Assembly (NCBI GenBank): GCA_014529385.2
Contig: CM043961.1
Location: forward strand, 13,435,978 to 13,499,977
Length of the DNA stretch: 64,000 bases
Direction of reading: 5' to 3'
From: Adiantum capillus-veneris
Taxonomy: Eukaryota; Streptophyta; Polypodiopsida; Polypodiales; Pteridaceae
Shown here one piece after another: positions 1 through 11,002 of this stretch. A program made the position numbers and the translations under genes. Each line of letters opens with the position of its first letter. Position 1 is the stretch's first letter. The notes under the pieces are model-generated. The model had not been told where the DNA came from, made no database searches, and saw only the letters and a list, made by a program, of their open reading frames with translations.

Positions 1-833
1 CCCATGACATCAATTGGGCATTTCCTTTCCTCTTCATGCCTCTAAATATATGGCTTTGCACAAAATGTAGTACAATGGGAATTCTCTCCCTCCCTCTCCC
101 TCTCCCTCCCCCCCTTTCTCTCTCTCTCTCTTTCTCTCTGAGCAACCATAGCATGACATGCCTTCACTCACTCGTTAGTGAAGATGCCAATTGGATTCAC
201 GTCTAAGAGCAACACAAGTTCTTGACAAACTCTTATCAACCTAATATTTTTTTCTCTCATACCGCACTTTATTCAGTGTGGCTTGAGTCATTGCTTGCAA
301 GACATTCCCAACAAGGCCTAGGCCAACAAGCATTTGACTATTTTTGTTGAATGCATAGTGAGAATTTGTCTCCATGTAATTTCACCTATGCTTTATCCTG
401 AAGGCATGTGGCATTATGTAGGTAGTTGATTGCTAAGAAGACAGTAGGACAGGTGTTATGTAGGCAGGTCCCACATAAGTTGTTGATGATCTATAGGTCA
501 AGCATAAGTTGTTATGTCCACCAGCATTTGGGATGGGAAAATAAGTTGTGGGGTTTTTTTAATAGATGCAAAGTGAGGGTCTCTCTCCAAATGTGATAAC
601 CTATGCTTGCATCTTGAAGGCATGAGGCACCACACAAGAAGTTGACATCTATACAAATATATGTTAAGGTAATATCAAGGCAGCATGATGCACATTATGA
701 TTTGCAATAGTAGGTTACTTGACGGATACATACATAGCAATCTTCCATGATCATTATGAATTCCAAGTGTGGTGCACTTGTACAACACAAAAAAAAATTA
801 ACAACCCGTCAGTTCAAGATGTGACCTCTCAGA
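1..833. other. Unclassified spacer with CT-rich tract and degenerate duplication
   Basis: No gene is visible. A CT-rich low-complexity tract lies at about 84-137. Two related segments at about 352-425 and 565-640 share wording around CACCTATGCTT and TGAAGGCATG, so they look like an old duplication with a period near 213 bp. Confidence 0.5.
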
Positions 834-1454
834 GTGTACTTATTGCAAGGTATGCTAAATGGTATGGCATTGGACAAAGCTAAGCATTTCTCTAGTCAAG
901 TAGAGAAAGAAAAAATATATAAAAGAGTCGATCTTTTGGAGAAATCAATCCTTTGGAGGTTGTGTGATCTCTATGGTTTTGATCTCCATGTTGACCTGTT
1001 GTATGATGTCATGCACACAGTATCTCTAAATGTCTTCAAAAAGTACATCTCTCACCTTTTAATGGAGAATGTTTCATCATACCTCAAGAAGGGAATTGAT
1101 GATGTTGTAACAAAGGTTTCTAAGTTTGTGCCTCTATCAATTTAGTTTGGTCGATAGCTAATATCCTAGAATATACCATGATAGCTTCAAGGCAAAGGAA
1201 AATCAAAAGTTCATACAATGGTGGCGCTTGCTCTTATGTTCTCAAAACCATAAGCAACATCACTTTTGACATGGGACATACTGGGCATTTTGTTAATTGA
1301 TATAGCACACTACTTTTACAACTCGGTACAATCAAGACCATGGATTGTCTATTCATAGTATTGAAGTTGTGACTAAGCTCTTACAATCATGGCAAGTGTG
1401 AAAAGATGACATGGTGGGTGCAACCTCCTCACCACTTGAGCATGTTTTTGGTGC

Positions 1455-1640
1455 TTATATGGACCAAATATTTTAGTGTACTGGTATATCCATATGTTTC
1501 CAATTAATGCATGCTCATATTCTTTCATGCATATATGGACCCATTAATAGACCCAATATTAATGCATGTGTATATTGGCCCCATATTTTTGTGTACTAGT
1601 CATATGTTTCCAATTAATGCATGCTCATATTCTTTCATGT
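1455..1640. repeat. Local tandem duplication, period about 112 bp
   Basis: The text CCATATGTTTCCAATTAATG followed by CATGCTCATATTCTTTCATG occurs at about 1489-1530 and again at about 1603-1640, with related text upstream of both. Confidence 0.7.
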
Positions 1641-1920
1641 CTAATGAGAGAACTTAATACTTGTAGGAAATGTGAGATTTTAGACGATGTCTTGTGGCAT
1701 GGCCTACATGACCGCTTTTGGTGCAATGTATTTGAGCGAATGGTGAAAATTTATAGTGGCATCAAGTCCAATAACCTTAACAATGAGGAAAATTTTGTGC
1801 AGTTCTATTTGAGGAGTATTTTTACAAGAGCATTCCAAGTGATCCAAGAAGACAAGGACGGGCTACTGCCCAATAAGCATCTCATTCAAGAACTCCATGT
1901 CTCATTAACTCTTATCTTGT

Positions 1921-2063
1921 GAAGTCTCACATGAAGATCTTAATTGCAACACTTGTTTTCCTTGGCACATACATGCATTACAAGGTCTCAAGTCTATCTT
2001 GGGAAGTGTCACAAGAAGATCTTAATTGCAATAGTTGTTTTCCTTGGCAAATACATGCATTAC
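1921..2063. repeat. Local tandem duplication, period about 81 bp
   Basis: The segment from GAAGATCTTAATTGCAA through CATACATGCATTAC at 1932-1981 recurs at 2015-2063 with a few substitutions. Confidence 0.75.
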
Positions 2064-2390
2064 TAGTTGCTTCTTCAATTAGGAAGGCATCATGGATAAT
2101 TTTTTTAAATATGGAGAGCATGGGCCTTGAATTAATAGTCTCTTTAAAAAAGGGATTGCAGTATCTAAGAAGAGACGTAGATTCAGAGAGCCCAATGTAC
2201 ACGAGGCTGCATATCTTAGGTCATTTTGGCACATTGAATCTCAATCGTTTTGTATTATTTACAATGTATAAGAAGGTCCTCTCCAGAGGAGAGATCTATG
2301 TTATTAGGGACCATGTGATTGTGAAGGTGGACCATGATGAAAACCTTAGCAACTATATAGGGCACTAGAAGGCAAGAATAACTACCAGTT

Positions 2391-2510
2391 TTTCAATGCA
2401 ACCTAGGAATGATCATATGTTGTTTTTTGGTGGAGAATACTACAATTTTTTCAATGCAACATAGGAATGAGCACATGTTGTTTTTTTGGTGGAGAATACT
2501 ACAAGCAATG
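2391..2510. repeat. Local tandem duplication, period about 65 bp
   Basis: TTTTTCAATGCAAC, TAGGAATGA and TTGGTGGAGAATACTACAA appear twice in the same order, at about 2390-2446 and 2448-2504. Confidence 0.75.
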
Positions 2511-2910
2511 CATTGTCGGTGATGAGACATCAAAGACTTTATTAATTGATAAGGTTACATCAACGAGTGTACTTGAGAATAATCCTCTTCCTTTGAATTA
2601 GGATACTATGATACTTTACTGCACACGTTTGTTTCTTTATAGTTACCTAGAAGTCCAAAGTTGATTGATTATAAGGTAAATGATTTAAAACCAAGAGAGA
2701 ACCTTGCTAAAGAGGGTTCCTATGGAATACCTCCTTTGTGGTTGAAACTCTGTGACATAGTGACAGTACTTGTGAAGGATGGAGAGAGGCAATCCTTACA
2801 ATATACCATCGTACAAGAATAGATACTACCAAAAAAGAAGCAAGGTTTATATTTTTGAAGGTTGATTGGGAACAATGAAACATATGGATAGTCCGTGTAG
2901 AAGGGAGCAC

Positions 2911-4123
2911 ATGGCAAAGTTGGAATGATCGTGTTCATCTAGCTAAACATTGGCTTGTTTTCAAATGAAAGAAGATCAATGAACATGTACAACAAATCAA
3001 ATATATCCCTATCATGTGGCAAACTGTATGAGGACTTGAATGTGTAAGTGAGTGAAATTTTACATTAATAACATTAAAGCTTGTAAGTATAATTATTTAC
3101 TTGAGTACATCTTATTTATCCTTATGGGAAAGTTCATAATGGATTGTCCTCAATCATTGTTGGATAGCTTGCTATCACAGCCTCGAGATGAGGATTGGAA
3201 AATATTAGATTTGTAATGTGTAGGGAAGCCCAAAAATGTGCTCAACCTTAAGCATCATAAGTGAGCTAAGCTATGGTGGATGAAGCCTTAAGCTCACCAT
3301 GCTGCTAGGGTTAGGGTGAAAGAAATGGGAATTAAGTTAGGGCTATGCCAACAAAAAGAGCATAAGAAAGAGAGTATAGACATAACTGATAAAATTCAAA
3401 AGTGAAATTGATTGATGAGAGAATAGCCTCTTTAGTAGGCTTAGTGATTTACAATCATTGGTTAGAGAGGTTGCATCCTCTTGCTATTGGAGCATGTCAT
3501 CATCTCATCTTTCCTAGGTGGCTAGAGGGCTTTCCCATATGAGCCACAAGTTGGGCTTACCCCAAAGATTGTCCCCTTAACCAAACTTGGGGTTTTATAA
3601 AGGTTTCATGTGTTTTGGTTATGTGGGCATGTCATGGTGCACTCCTAAGCTAACATGATTCATCTACTTGATACATCATGGCAGTTCTCATTGTATTTAA
3701 CACTTCAAGATTCTCAATTTGATACATCGTGGCAATTTACATCGCATTCAGTGATCATAGTTCAATGTCCCGTGATACACCATAGTTGGTTCTCTATCGG
3801 ATTCATTGCTATGGTTCACAAGTGAGACTTTGTTGGTTCACTAGCAGTCCTAGGTAGTACAAGAGATTTCATTCATTCATTTAGATGTGAAGAAGTATTC
3901 ATGTATGTCCTCTTCAAAATTGTCTTTATCTTGTCGTCTTCGTCATTTATTGTCGTCGTTGTCGTCTTCTTCATCTTCATGTCATTGTCTATCTCATCTT
4001 CATTGGTCCAAAATTTCAAGGATGCAACCCTTGTGACTGATGGTGCATAGCACGCATACATTTCATTGTGTGTGCTTGTGATTAGTTGAAAACACTGATA
4101 CATACCAAATATCATGTGTGTGA
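2911..4123. other. Intergenic spacer
   Basis: No supported gene. Short degenerate repeats near 3665-3830 share GATACATC(A/G)TGGCA-like wording at about 55-bp intervals. A trinucleotide-rich GTC/TTC stretch at about 3920-3990 creates spurious open frames. Confidence 0.4.
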
Positions 4124-4981
4124 ATGTAATGAAAATTGCCTATGAACTTTGAGAGTAGCGGAATTAGGAAATTAGGTGAAGCACTTTTGAGAGATTCTTT
4201 GTGAGCATAGCGGGTGAACTTAATTGATGGTAGCAACATAAACATGATACTTAGTTAACTTGGCATGAACAATACTTTTGCAAGAGAGAGAGTTTAGAGA
4301 ACATGACAATAGTTGAGGACTTGATTCATATGGAGCCGGTCCCCCCTCCAATAGGCATTTGTATTATAGTTTCTACCATCAAGAGAGACTTGGTACAATA
4401 CAATCTTTGTGTTCCTTGTGACCTACGTGAGGCAATGAAGATGGAAAGCTTCATGCATCACAAGCATATGATAAACTTGTAGAAAGCATTAACTATCCCA
4501 AGCCTCATTCCCAAGGCCTCAAACACCTTCGAAGGTGGAGAGAGCTAGTGTGGAATGAGGGTAGGGAAGAGGAAGAAGAAACATTCCATAGGAGAAAGAA
4601 ATAGTTCCTCACTTATCATTACTCTTCTTGCTAGCATACATAATAGCTTAGTAATGTAGATGGAGAAGATGGAAAGCTTAAGCATTGAAGCATGGCTCCT
4701 GGTTGGATTTGCATTCCATAGCCAAGAGTGTTGATGTAGGCTCTCACTTCTCACAAGCTTGAAGAAGGAGGTGGTGTTCCTCAACTTTCACCAAGTGAGA
4801 ATGGAACAAAATGAGTGTGTGTGATGGTGTATATCCCCCTAGCACCCCCCCTCCTTGCTTTGGGTGAGTGGTAGCTTTTCCACATACCTCAAGTTCATTG
4901 GACCCTTCTCCCCTTAGCCAATCACATGCGCATGCAGTCAAGTACATGGGTAGCCTTTTGACAAGTGCCCTCCTTACCCCT

Positions 4982-5029
<48 letters not shown>

Positions 5030-5728
5030 AAATATCTAGATATTTATTAGATGGAAGTAGAAGCTCATTGGACCCCTCTTTAGCCCAACCAATAGCATTC
5101 AAGCACACCATGTGGTTAAGCTTAGTGAGAGTCTGACATGTGTCCCATGTGATCTTTTAGAATTCCCCTAAATTTGAGATTTTTATGCATAGGAAGTTTC
5201 TCAAGCAACTTCCTCAATAAGTGTGTAGGTTCTCTTTTTGACTCAAGCATCTTACTCCCCATGCATATGAAGCTTCTTAAGCAACTTCCTCATTAAATGT
5301 GACAAGTACCTCAAGTACCTTAGTCATCAAGAATGACAATCACCTTAGGTGGAGCTCCCACCTCAAGCACATCCCTAGCTTGCTTAAAGTTCCCACCTCA
5401 AGCACAACCCTAGGTTGCTTAAGTTTAGGTCTAGTTCCCACCTCAAGCTCAGCCCTAGCTTGCTTAAGGTCAAAGGACTTTTAACACTAACCATTGGATG
5501 TCTTCATTGAAGCTAACCCTAAGGTCTTTTAAGCTTCATTAGTTAACCTTGCTCTTTGACATACAGTCTCTCATTTGGCCCCCTTTACCATTGGCCCCGT
5601 GTTGAGATAGATCCGTAAGCACATGTCTATATTCTAACCCTTGTTCCCGATTATTATCCCATATTAAATGATCAGTTTAATATGAGAAAATCATTTGGGT
5701 TGGTTAGATATTATATATTTAATGACAT
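4124..5728 (-). repeat. GYP1 3' LTR
   Basis: About 1605 bp, with ATGT...ACAT ends. It matches 11003-12582 along its length. Differences include a 42-bp GA microsatellite (about 4984-5025) that is only about 16 bp in the partner, about 24 bp near 4280 missing from the partner, and three 35-45-bp minisatellite units (5355-5479) where the partner has four. Confidence 0.92.
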
Positions 5729-5740
5729 TACCTCTCTCTT
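5729..5740 (-). promoter_or_regulatory. GYP1 polypurine tract
   Basis: The minus strand reads AAGAGAGAGG directly before the 3' LTR, the expected position for the plus-strand DNA primer. The sense strand then continues TA into the LTR edge. Confidence 0.75.
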
Positions 5741-6099
5741 GAAATCATAGTCGTCCTCGACTATGAGGTAAAATAGATAAATTCATAGTCATTAGTCAAT
5801 TTGTCTTAGTGGGAAGAGGATCCCTTTTTAACCTACGATATCATTTCAAGATGGATGACTAATCCAGTTGGTGCTTGGGAGACATAGATGCCGCAAGCAT
5901 GTGTTCTCTTTAGTCTATTTCATCCTCCCAAGTAGAGTGACAAACTCTACATGGTGTTTGAGAGATGTCGTCATCCCAAACATGATTCTTAGTATGCATA
6001 CTACTTAAATTTGTGCACAATAAAGAGAGAATTAGTCTTATAAGACAAAAACATTGATCATTTAAAAGAAACATGTACATTTGGTTACTCTAATGTAGC
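5741..6099 (-). other. GYP1 3' noncoding region
   Basis: Lies between the end of the pol-like reading and the polypurine tract. No coding potential is visible. A short inverted pair, CATAGTCG...CGACTATG, occurs near 5746-5766. Confidence 0.5.
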
Positions 6100-6507
6100 A
6101 TTGTAAGCGTTGACAAGGTTCATACTATCCTTAAGCTGGATTCCTTGCATCCATCTAGCATCTTCAAAAGGATAATTTTGGAACTTAATAAGATACTGTC
6201 AAATAATCTTACCATGTCGTAGTACCTTGTCTTCATGCCGAAGGATAGCTTCGGGTTGTAGTACCTCTTCTTGATCTTCGATTTCGGGAGGGTCTTTAAT
6301 AATTGGTTCATTTGGAGGCTCTCCTTTGTAGGGCTTGAGTAGACTCACATGAAAAGCATTGTGTATGAGCCAATGGCTAGGCAAATTGAGTTGATAAGCC
6401 ACCTCATTGATTGGCTTCAAAATTTGAAAAGTACCATAGTATCTTTTTGCTAGTTTAGCATAATACTTTTGATGGCCCGTAGGATTTTTGCCCGTCGTTT
6501 GCCTCAA
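6100..6507 (-). pseudogene. GYP1 integrase C-terminus and chromodomain-like tail
   Basis: The reading continues the integrase after a stop at about 6508. It contains the typical plant gypsy segment [20 protein letters not shown] followed by an acidic linker. The next stretch, [20 protein letters not shown] then ARWMQ, resembles the chromodomain-like tails that guide chromovirus integration to heterochromatin. A frame break near 6195 separates the last part. The fold assignment is from motif memory only. Confidence 0.75.
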
Positions 6508-7493
6508 TCAAGCCTTAGGAAACTTAAGTAAGAACCAATCATTTTCTTTGAACGTTAAGGCCCTTCTATGCTTGTCAGCAACAGATTTTTGCCTTAGTTG
6601 GGAGATGGATATAGCCTCCTTAATCTTTTGAAAAGATGTTTGCAGGTCATGGCTATACTCATCAGTAGCGAAGATCTTCCCATGTACTTTAAGTAGCAAG
6701 GGACTTTTAGATCTTCCCTCTATGATTTCAAAAGCTGCTTTTCCCATAGAAGTATAAATAGTATTATTATACGCATACTCTACAAGAGGTAAGTACTTTT
6801 CCCATTGTGAGCGTTGATCTAGTTCTGTAACATAGGTCTTTAGTAGATCAAGAATCATAATATTAGCTATCTCACTTTGGCCATCCATTTGTGGGTGATA
6901 GGCCGAAGAGAAATTCAATCTTGTACCTAGATTTTTGAAGAGACCTTTCCAAAAATTACTGGTCATTTTAGGATCTCTATCTGACACGAAGGATGTTGGC
7001 AATCCATGGCGTTTGAAAATCTGTGATATGAAGAGAGTTGCCAATTGGTGTGCCTTAATAGTCTTCTTGACAGGGATAAAGTGTGCTTGCTTGCTAACCT
7101 GTCGACTATTGTCCATATTCCCGTATTTCCATGGATAGATTTTGGTAATCCAAAGATAAAATCCATGGATATACTCTCCCATGGTGAATTAGGAATTGGC
7201 AATGGCTGGAGTAATCCATGTTGCTTCCCTCTGTCATACTTGTTCTTTTGGCACACTACGCATTTTGAAACATACTCTTGTATGCCTACTTTAATGGTAG
7301 GCCGATAAAAGTACGTCTCTACTCCTCGAAGAGTAGGTTGAATGCCTCTATGCCCCGCATAGGGAGGAGCATGGGATTCATACATGACTTTCTCACGAAG
7401 GGAGTGGGTAACACATAGCCTATTGCCATGGAGAAGATAACCATCCTGCAAGGTGAATGGTTCCTCTTTCTTCCCCAAAGCAAGGACTGACAT
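6508..7493 (-). pseudogene. GYP1 integrase
   Basis: The zinc-binding head is visible as H(x)AGH followed by CVVCQKNK in the 7493-6963 reading. The first catalytic Asp lies in SMDFIFGLPKS. After a frameshift near 7140 the core continues with FVSDRDPKMTSNFW (second Asp) and YHPQMDGQSE (catalytic Glu). All three acidic residues are present, but the protein is split across two frames and ends in a stop before the tail. Family function: insertion of the cDNA copy into the host chromosome. Confidence 0.88.
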
Positions 7494-8271
7494 TATGTCT
7501 TAGAGTCAAGGTCAATAGCATACTCATCTATCATAGAAGACAGATCATTGTGAGTTGCTATTGACACAACATTAACTTTTGGTCGTCGTGAAAGTGCATC
7601 AGCCACTTGATTATGCTTACCAGCAATGTGAGCAATGTGGAAATTAAATTATGAAAGAAAATTTGCCCACCTCATTTGTTTGTCGAAAAGCTTTGTTTGC
7701 ATCATGAAGTACTTGAGACTTTGATGGTCTGTCCGTAAGATGAATGGAGTCCCCAATAGATAGTGATTCCATGTGTCTAGGGCATGTAGAACAGCTCACA
7801 GCTCTTTCTCATAAATGCCTAAGACATGTTCATCTGTGTTGAGCCTTCGGCTCTCATATGCTATGGCATGCCCCTCTTGAAGCAAGACTGCTCCAAGGCA
7901 ATCACCACAAGCATCACATTGGACCTCAAATGGCTTTGAGAGATCTGGAAGCATAAGAACTGGTTGGGAGGTAAGCTTCTCTTTGAGCTTGTCAAAAGCA
8001 CTTTGCTCCTTAGCAGTCCATGAATACTTAACATTTTTCTTTGTTAAGTCATGTAATGGTCCTGCTATTTGAGAGAATTTTTATATGAAGCATCTATAGT
8101 ATGCACACATACCAATAAAGCTTCTTAGCTCATAGATTCCTTGGATTAGGCTATGCTTTTATTACCTCCAACTTTGATGGATCCATACGGATACCATCTT
8201 GAGAGATAATATGACCTAAGTATTGAATCTCTTGAAGGAAAAATTCACTTTTCTTTTGATTGAGAAAAAGC
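7494..8271 (-). pseudogene. GYP1 RNase H region
   Basis: No long open frame survives, but translated pieces are recognisable. YLGHIISQDGIRMDPSKLE (RT connection) lies near 8220-8160. YESRRLNTDEHVLGIYEKEL, then LRTDHQSLKYFM and ADALSRR, lie between about 7870 and 7575. These match the RNase H domain that removes the RNA template. Several in-frame stops and frameshifts show it is inactive. Confidence 0.8.
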
Positions 8272-8711
8272 TTATTCTCCCTTAATGCTTGAAAAATCAC
8301 TTGGAGATGTTGCTTGTGTTCCTCCAAGGAATTGGATTAGATGATGATGTTCCTCCAAGGAATTGGAGTAGATGATGATATCATCAAAGAACACTCCAGT
8401 GAATTTGCGGTAGGGTCTAAAAATTTTCTCCATTAATCGATTGAATGTAGCTGGTGCATTTGTCAAGCCAAAAGGCATGACTAGATATTCATAAAGGCCA
8501 AACATTGTACGAAACGCGGTCTTTAGGATATCTTCATTCACTATACTTATTTGATGGTAGCCACTTTTAAGGTCAATCCTACTGAAGCAGGTAGAACCTT
8601 GTAGCTTGTCAAGTAGACCTTCTACTCGAGATACGGGAAATCTGTTTTTGATAGTGATATGGTTTAGTGCACAATAGTCCACACACATGCGATATGTACC
8701 ATCTTTGTATA
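8272..8711 (-). pseudogene. GYP1 reverse transcriptase
   Basis: The reading contains [59 protein letters not shown] and the catalytic FFDD motif, the normal plant gypsy order. The N-terminal fingers are missing because the reading starts abruptly after unrelated residues near 8711. A tandem duplication of about 26 bp at 8318-8375 (CTCCAAGGAATTGGA repeated) sits just after the FFDD region and disrupts the frame. Confidence 0.9.
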
Positions 8712-9082
8712 ATGCTCCCTTACCTTTCCCCAAGCATAGGAGAGAGGTGATCCTTTGCAATGAGAATCCTCTTTTGGAGCTTCAATAGTGGAAACTCTAG
8801 GAGTCTCATTGCGAGCATTTCTTTTGGGGAAAGAACGATAGCCATGTCCTTGCTCCCCACACTTAAAACATTTGTGATCCTTGCGAAAAGTTTCAAGCTC
8901 TTCAGGAGAGAGTTATTTTTACAAACTCCTTTCTCCTTGGACCGATTGTTGTTGTTGTTGGAATGACTGTGGGAAAAATTTTGGGCATTAATTTTTCCCT
9001 TTGGATCACTTTTGTCTTTATTTTCCATGGGTTTGACATTCCGTCTAACCCCTTGTTGGAAATTGATGCGTGAAGCAACCAT
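8712..9082 (-). pseudogene. GYP1 gag C-terminus with damaged zinc knuckle; protease missing
   Basis: In the correct frame the minus strand at about 8890-8810 reads HKCFKCGEQGHGYRSFPKRN. This is a CCHC nucleocapsid knuckle whose last Cys is replaced by Phe. The text then runs directly into the middle of RT. No D(T/S)GA aspartic-protease motif is found between knuckle and RT, so a segment covering the protease and the RT N-terminus seems to have been deleted near 8711-8760. Confidence 0.75.
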
Positions 9083-9093
9083 GGTATGGTGGA

Positions 9094-9447
9094 TTACTTC
9101 GCTGATAGAGTCAGCCGTTGAGAATTGACATACTCGGCCATCTCTTCAGGTAATCCCGCACAAAATTGTTGTTTTTGCTCAGCAAAGTCTATCTTTTGAA
9201 AGACAGTAGCCTTGAGATGTAAATCCCAAAACTTTTCCACATATTTGTGGATAGACTCATGAGAGAGAAGCCTTAAACTCCGCCATTTGGTGAGCACTTT
9301 GTCCTTTGCATCGCTTGCAAGGAATTGCCTCATGATGGAAACTCGTAGAGTTTTCCATGTCTTTGGGGCTTCGCCATTGCCACGAAGGCTAGCCCATCAT
9401 TGACGAGCCGATTTTTGGAAGTGCATAGCTACATGGCGGCCAAACTT
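9094..9447 (-). pseudogene. GYP1 gag, C-terminal half of capsid region
   Basis: The minus strand gives RHVAMHFQKSARQ, WASLRGNGEAPKTWK and MRQFLASDAKDKVLTKWRSL, continuing to VEKFWDLHLKATVF and the AEQKQQFCAGLPEEMAEYV segment. This is the Retrotrans_gag pattern of plant gypsy elements. It is separated from the N-terminal half by the insertion at 9448-9883. Small frame breaks occur near 9330-9420. Confidence 0.85.
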
Positions 9448-9738
9448 CTAAGTAATTATTAGGTTTTAGGCTACATTACATTCGGGAACACTTTAAAGAT
9501 CTAAGTGCACTTGTCTTCAAGGACTTAGATATGACACAATGGACGATCCGCAGGATTGGGGAATGGAAAAGCATGCACTTGCTCCAGAACATCCAGACTG
9601 GATAGCAGAGGTCCAATCCCTAGAGACTTTACATGAAGCGCCCAGGCTTACCGCTATGGCTTATTCTATTGGAACTCAGAAAAAGGCATGGGTAAAGAGA
9701 AAGCCCAAGCTAAACCAAAAAGTTTAGCAAGACTTACA
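9448..9738 (+). other. Unidentified part of the insertion in GYP1 gag, with a 62-codon ORF
   Basis: About 290 bp lie between the gag break and the mitochondrial rRNA sequence. They contain an open frame at 9539-9727 (62 codons, rich in W, K and E, including DDPQDWGMEKHALAPEHPDW). The source is not recognised. Because it is joined to mitochondrial rRNA sequence it may be mitochondrial too, for example intron or intergenic sequence, but this is inference. Confidence 0.4.
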
Positions 9739-9883
9739 GGTAACGACTGCCCCGCTGTCTCCAACATGGACTCAGTGAAATTGAATTCTCTGTGAAGATG
9801 CGGAGTACTAACGGCTAGACGGTAAGACCCCGTGCACCTTTACTATACTTTTGTAGTGACATCCTTGATTTAATGTGTATGTA
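9739..9883 (+). rRNA. rrn26: Mitochondrial large-subunit (26S) rRNA fragment inserted in nuclear retroelement (NUMT)
   Basis: The plus strand reads GGTAACGACTGCCCCGCTGT, then CTCAGTGAAATTGAATTCTC, GTGAAGATGCGGAGTA, GCTAGACGGTAAGACCCCGT and GCACCTTTACTATA. This is the highly conserved 23S-type region around E. coli positions 2010-2140. The wording agrees with plant mitochondrial 26S rRNA as I recall it, and clearly not with plastid 23S or cytosolic 25S. Only about 145 bp are present, so it is a non-functional fragment. Gag text resumes at once on both sides. Confidence 0.88.
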
Positions 9884-9886
9884 GCT

Positions 9887-10589
9887 TGGAGGACTCCGTG
9901 AAGCCCTCGTCTCCAACGGCCGCATCAAATTGTTGGATGAAGGCCAATACTTTGTCGGTAGCACCAAAGGTGCCATCATAGGTGAGAAAACAGATACTCT
10001 TTTCTCCCTCTTTGAACTTCTTGAGCTTTGTGACCTTCGCCATGCACGGTAAGATTTGCGATGTCCTCCCCTCTTATATTTTCTAGGAGAATAGCCATAG
10101 CTTTCATCGATAGAGGAGGAAGGTGAAGAAGAAGGAGAAGAGGGTGACCTCTTTCTTGCCCTTTTCTTCCTTGGTTTCCTCTCTTCCCTTTTGGAGTGAT
10201 GAGGAGAAGGACTATGGGTTAACCATTTCCTCTTGGGAGGAGTTGGCGATCTTTTAGTCCGCCTTCTTCGTGGAGCCACATCTTCGGAGGAATTTAGGGA
10301 TTCATTGCTTTCTTGATCTTTGGATTCCTCCTCTCGTATGGGAGAGAGTCTTCTTTTGGGGGTCTCTTCAAGAGGCCTCATAAGCTCTCTCTCCTCTTGG
10401 AGAGGAGAGGAAACCCCATAAGCATGAAGTTGTTGAGTAATTTCGGCTTGCAAAGTGGGGTTGCCCATAGCTTGTTGCAACCTAGTGAAAAGATAATTAA
10501 CAACACATGGGGGCATCATCATTGGCACCTTCATGTGCAAAATCAAAGTTATCAATGTTTATTCTCCTCTCTTGGTTATTGTCAGCCAT
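9887..10589 (-). pseudogene. GYP1 gag, N-terminal half
   Basis: The likely start is the ATG at 10589 (minus), giving MADNNQERRINIDNFDFAHE. A frameshift follows near 10500, and the reading continues in the frame that covers 10555-9815. A long Arg/Ser/Pro/Lys-rich segment (about residues 70-190 of that frame) looks like an SR protein but is typical of nucleic-acid-binding gag linkers. After a further frame change the capsid start LKKFKEGEKS...YDGTFGATDKVLAFI...FTESSK is visible, ending at the insertion point. Confidence 0.75.
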
Positions 10590-10990
10590 GCTAATTAAAC
10601 TTATGTGTTTACTTAGTGTATGCTTTGGCAATTCAAAACCTTAGTTGCTACTCCTCTTAGGCTTTAAAAATAGGCACTTAAGTATCTACATCCACAACTC
10701 GAATTGGTTAATTATAGAGAGTAGTAGAGGGAGTCTAACATAGCGAAGTTGTCGAGGGATAGATCCTTTTGGACTTCTTATGGCTCAATAATGGTAAAGC
10801 CATAGGCAAGTCTAAAAAGACTCCATTATTAAGACCAAAGCTCCCATGGTGTGCACCATATCCCACATAGTGGGCTCAACAAAACCGATAATAGATCCCA
10901 GACCCACTTACCCTAATATAATTAACAAAAATAACCATTAATAGGCTACTTAAGGATCTCTCTTCTTACGCAAGAAAAGAGAAACCAAAT
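10590..10990 (-). other. GYP1 5' leader
   Basis: Untranslated leader between primer site and gag start on the minus strand. No ORF or repeat of note. Confidence 0.6.
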
Positions 10991-11002
10991 GCTCTGATAC
11001 CA
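10991..11002 (-). promoter_or_regulatory. GYP1 primer-binding site, initiator Met tRNA type
   Basis: The minus strand reads TGGTATCAGAGC immediately next to the 5' LTR. This is complementary to the 3' end of plant initiator tRNA-Met and is where minus-strand cDNA synthesis starts. Confidence 0.92.

Larger units (their letters stand above)
834..2910 (+). pseudogene. Decayed coding fragments, family not recognised
   Basis: Short open stretches at 834-1145 (103 codons), 1566-1922 and 1919-2368 have protein-like composition, for example the segment LLEKSILWRLCDLYGFDLHV near 930-990. They are separated by stops and frameshifts. I do not recognise a family. The broken reading and the neighbouring repeats suggest remnants of a transposon-carried gene rather than a working host gene. 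Residual coding-like text continues to about 2910. Confidence 0.3.

Noticed and set aside
9739-9883. Plastid 23S or cytosolic 25S rRNA
   Set aside because: The wording ACTGCCCCGCTGTCTCC and GACGGTAAGACCCCGTGCAC fits plant mitochondrial 26S; the plastid and cytosolic versions differ clearly here.
10030-10500. Arg/Ser-rich reading that looks like an SR splicing factor
   Set aside because: It lies on the gypsy coding strand between the gag start and capsid, and such basic RS/RP linkers are common in plant gag proteins.
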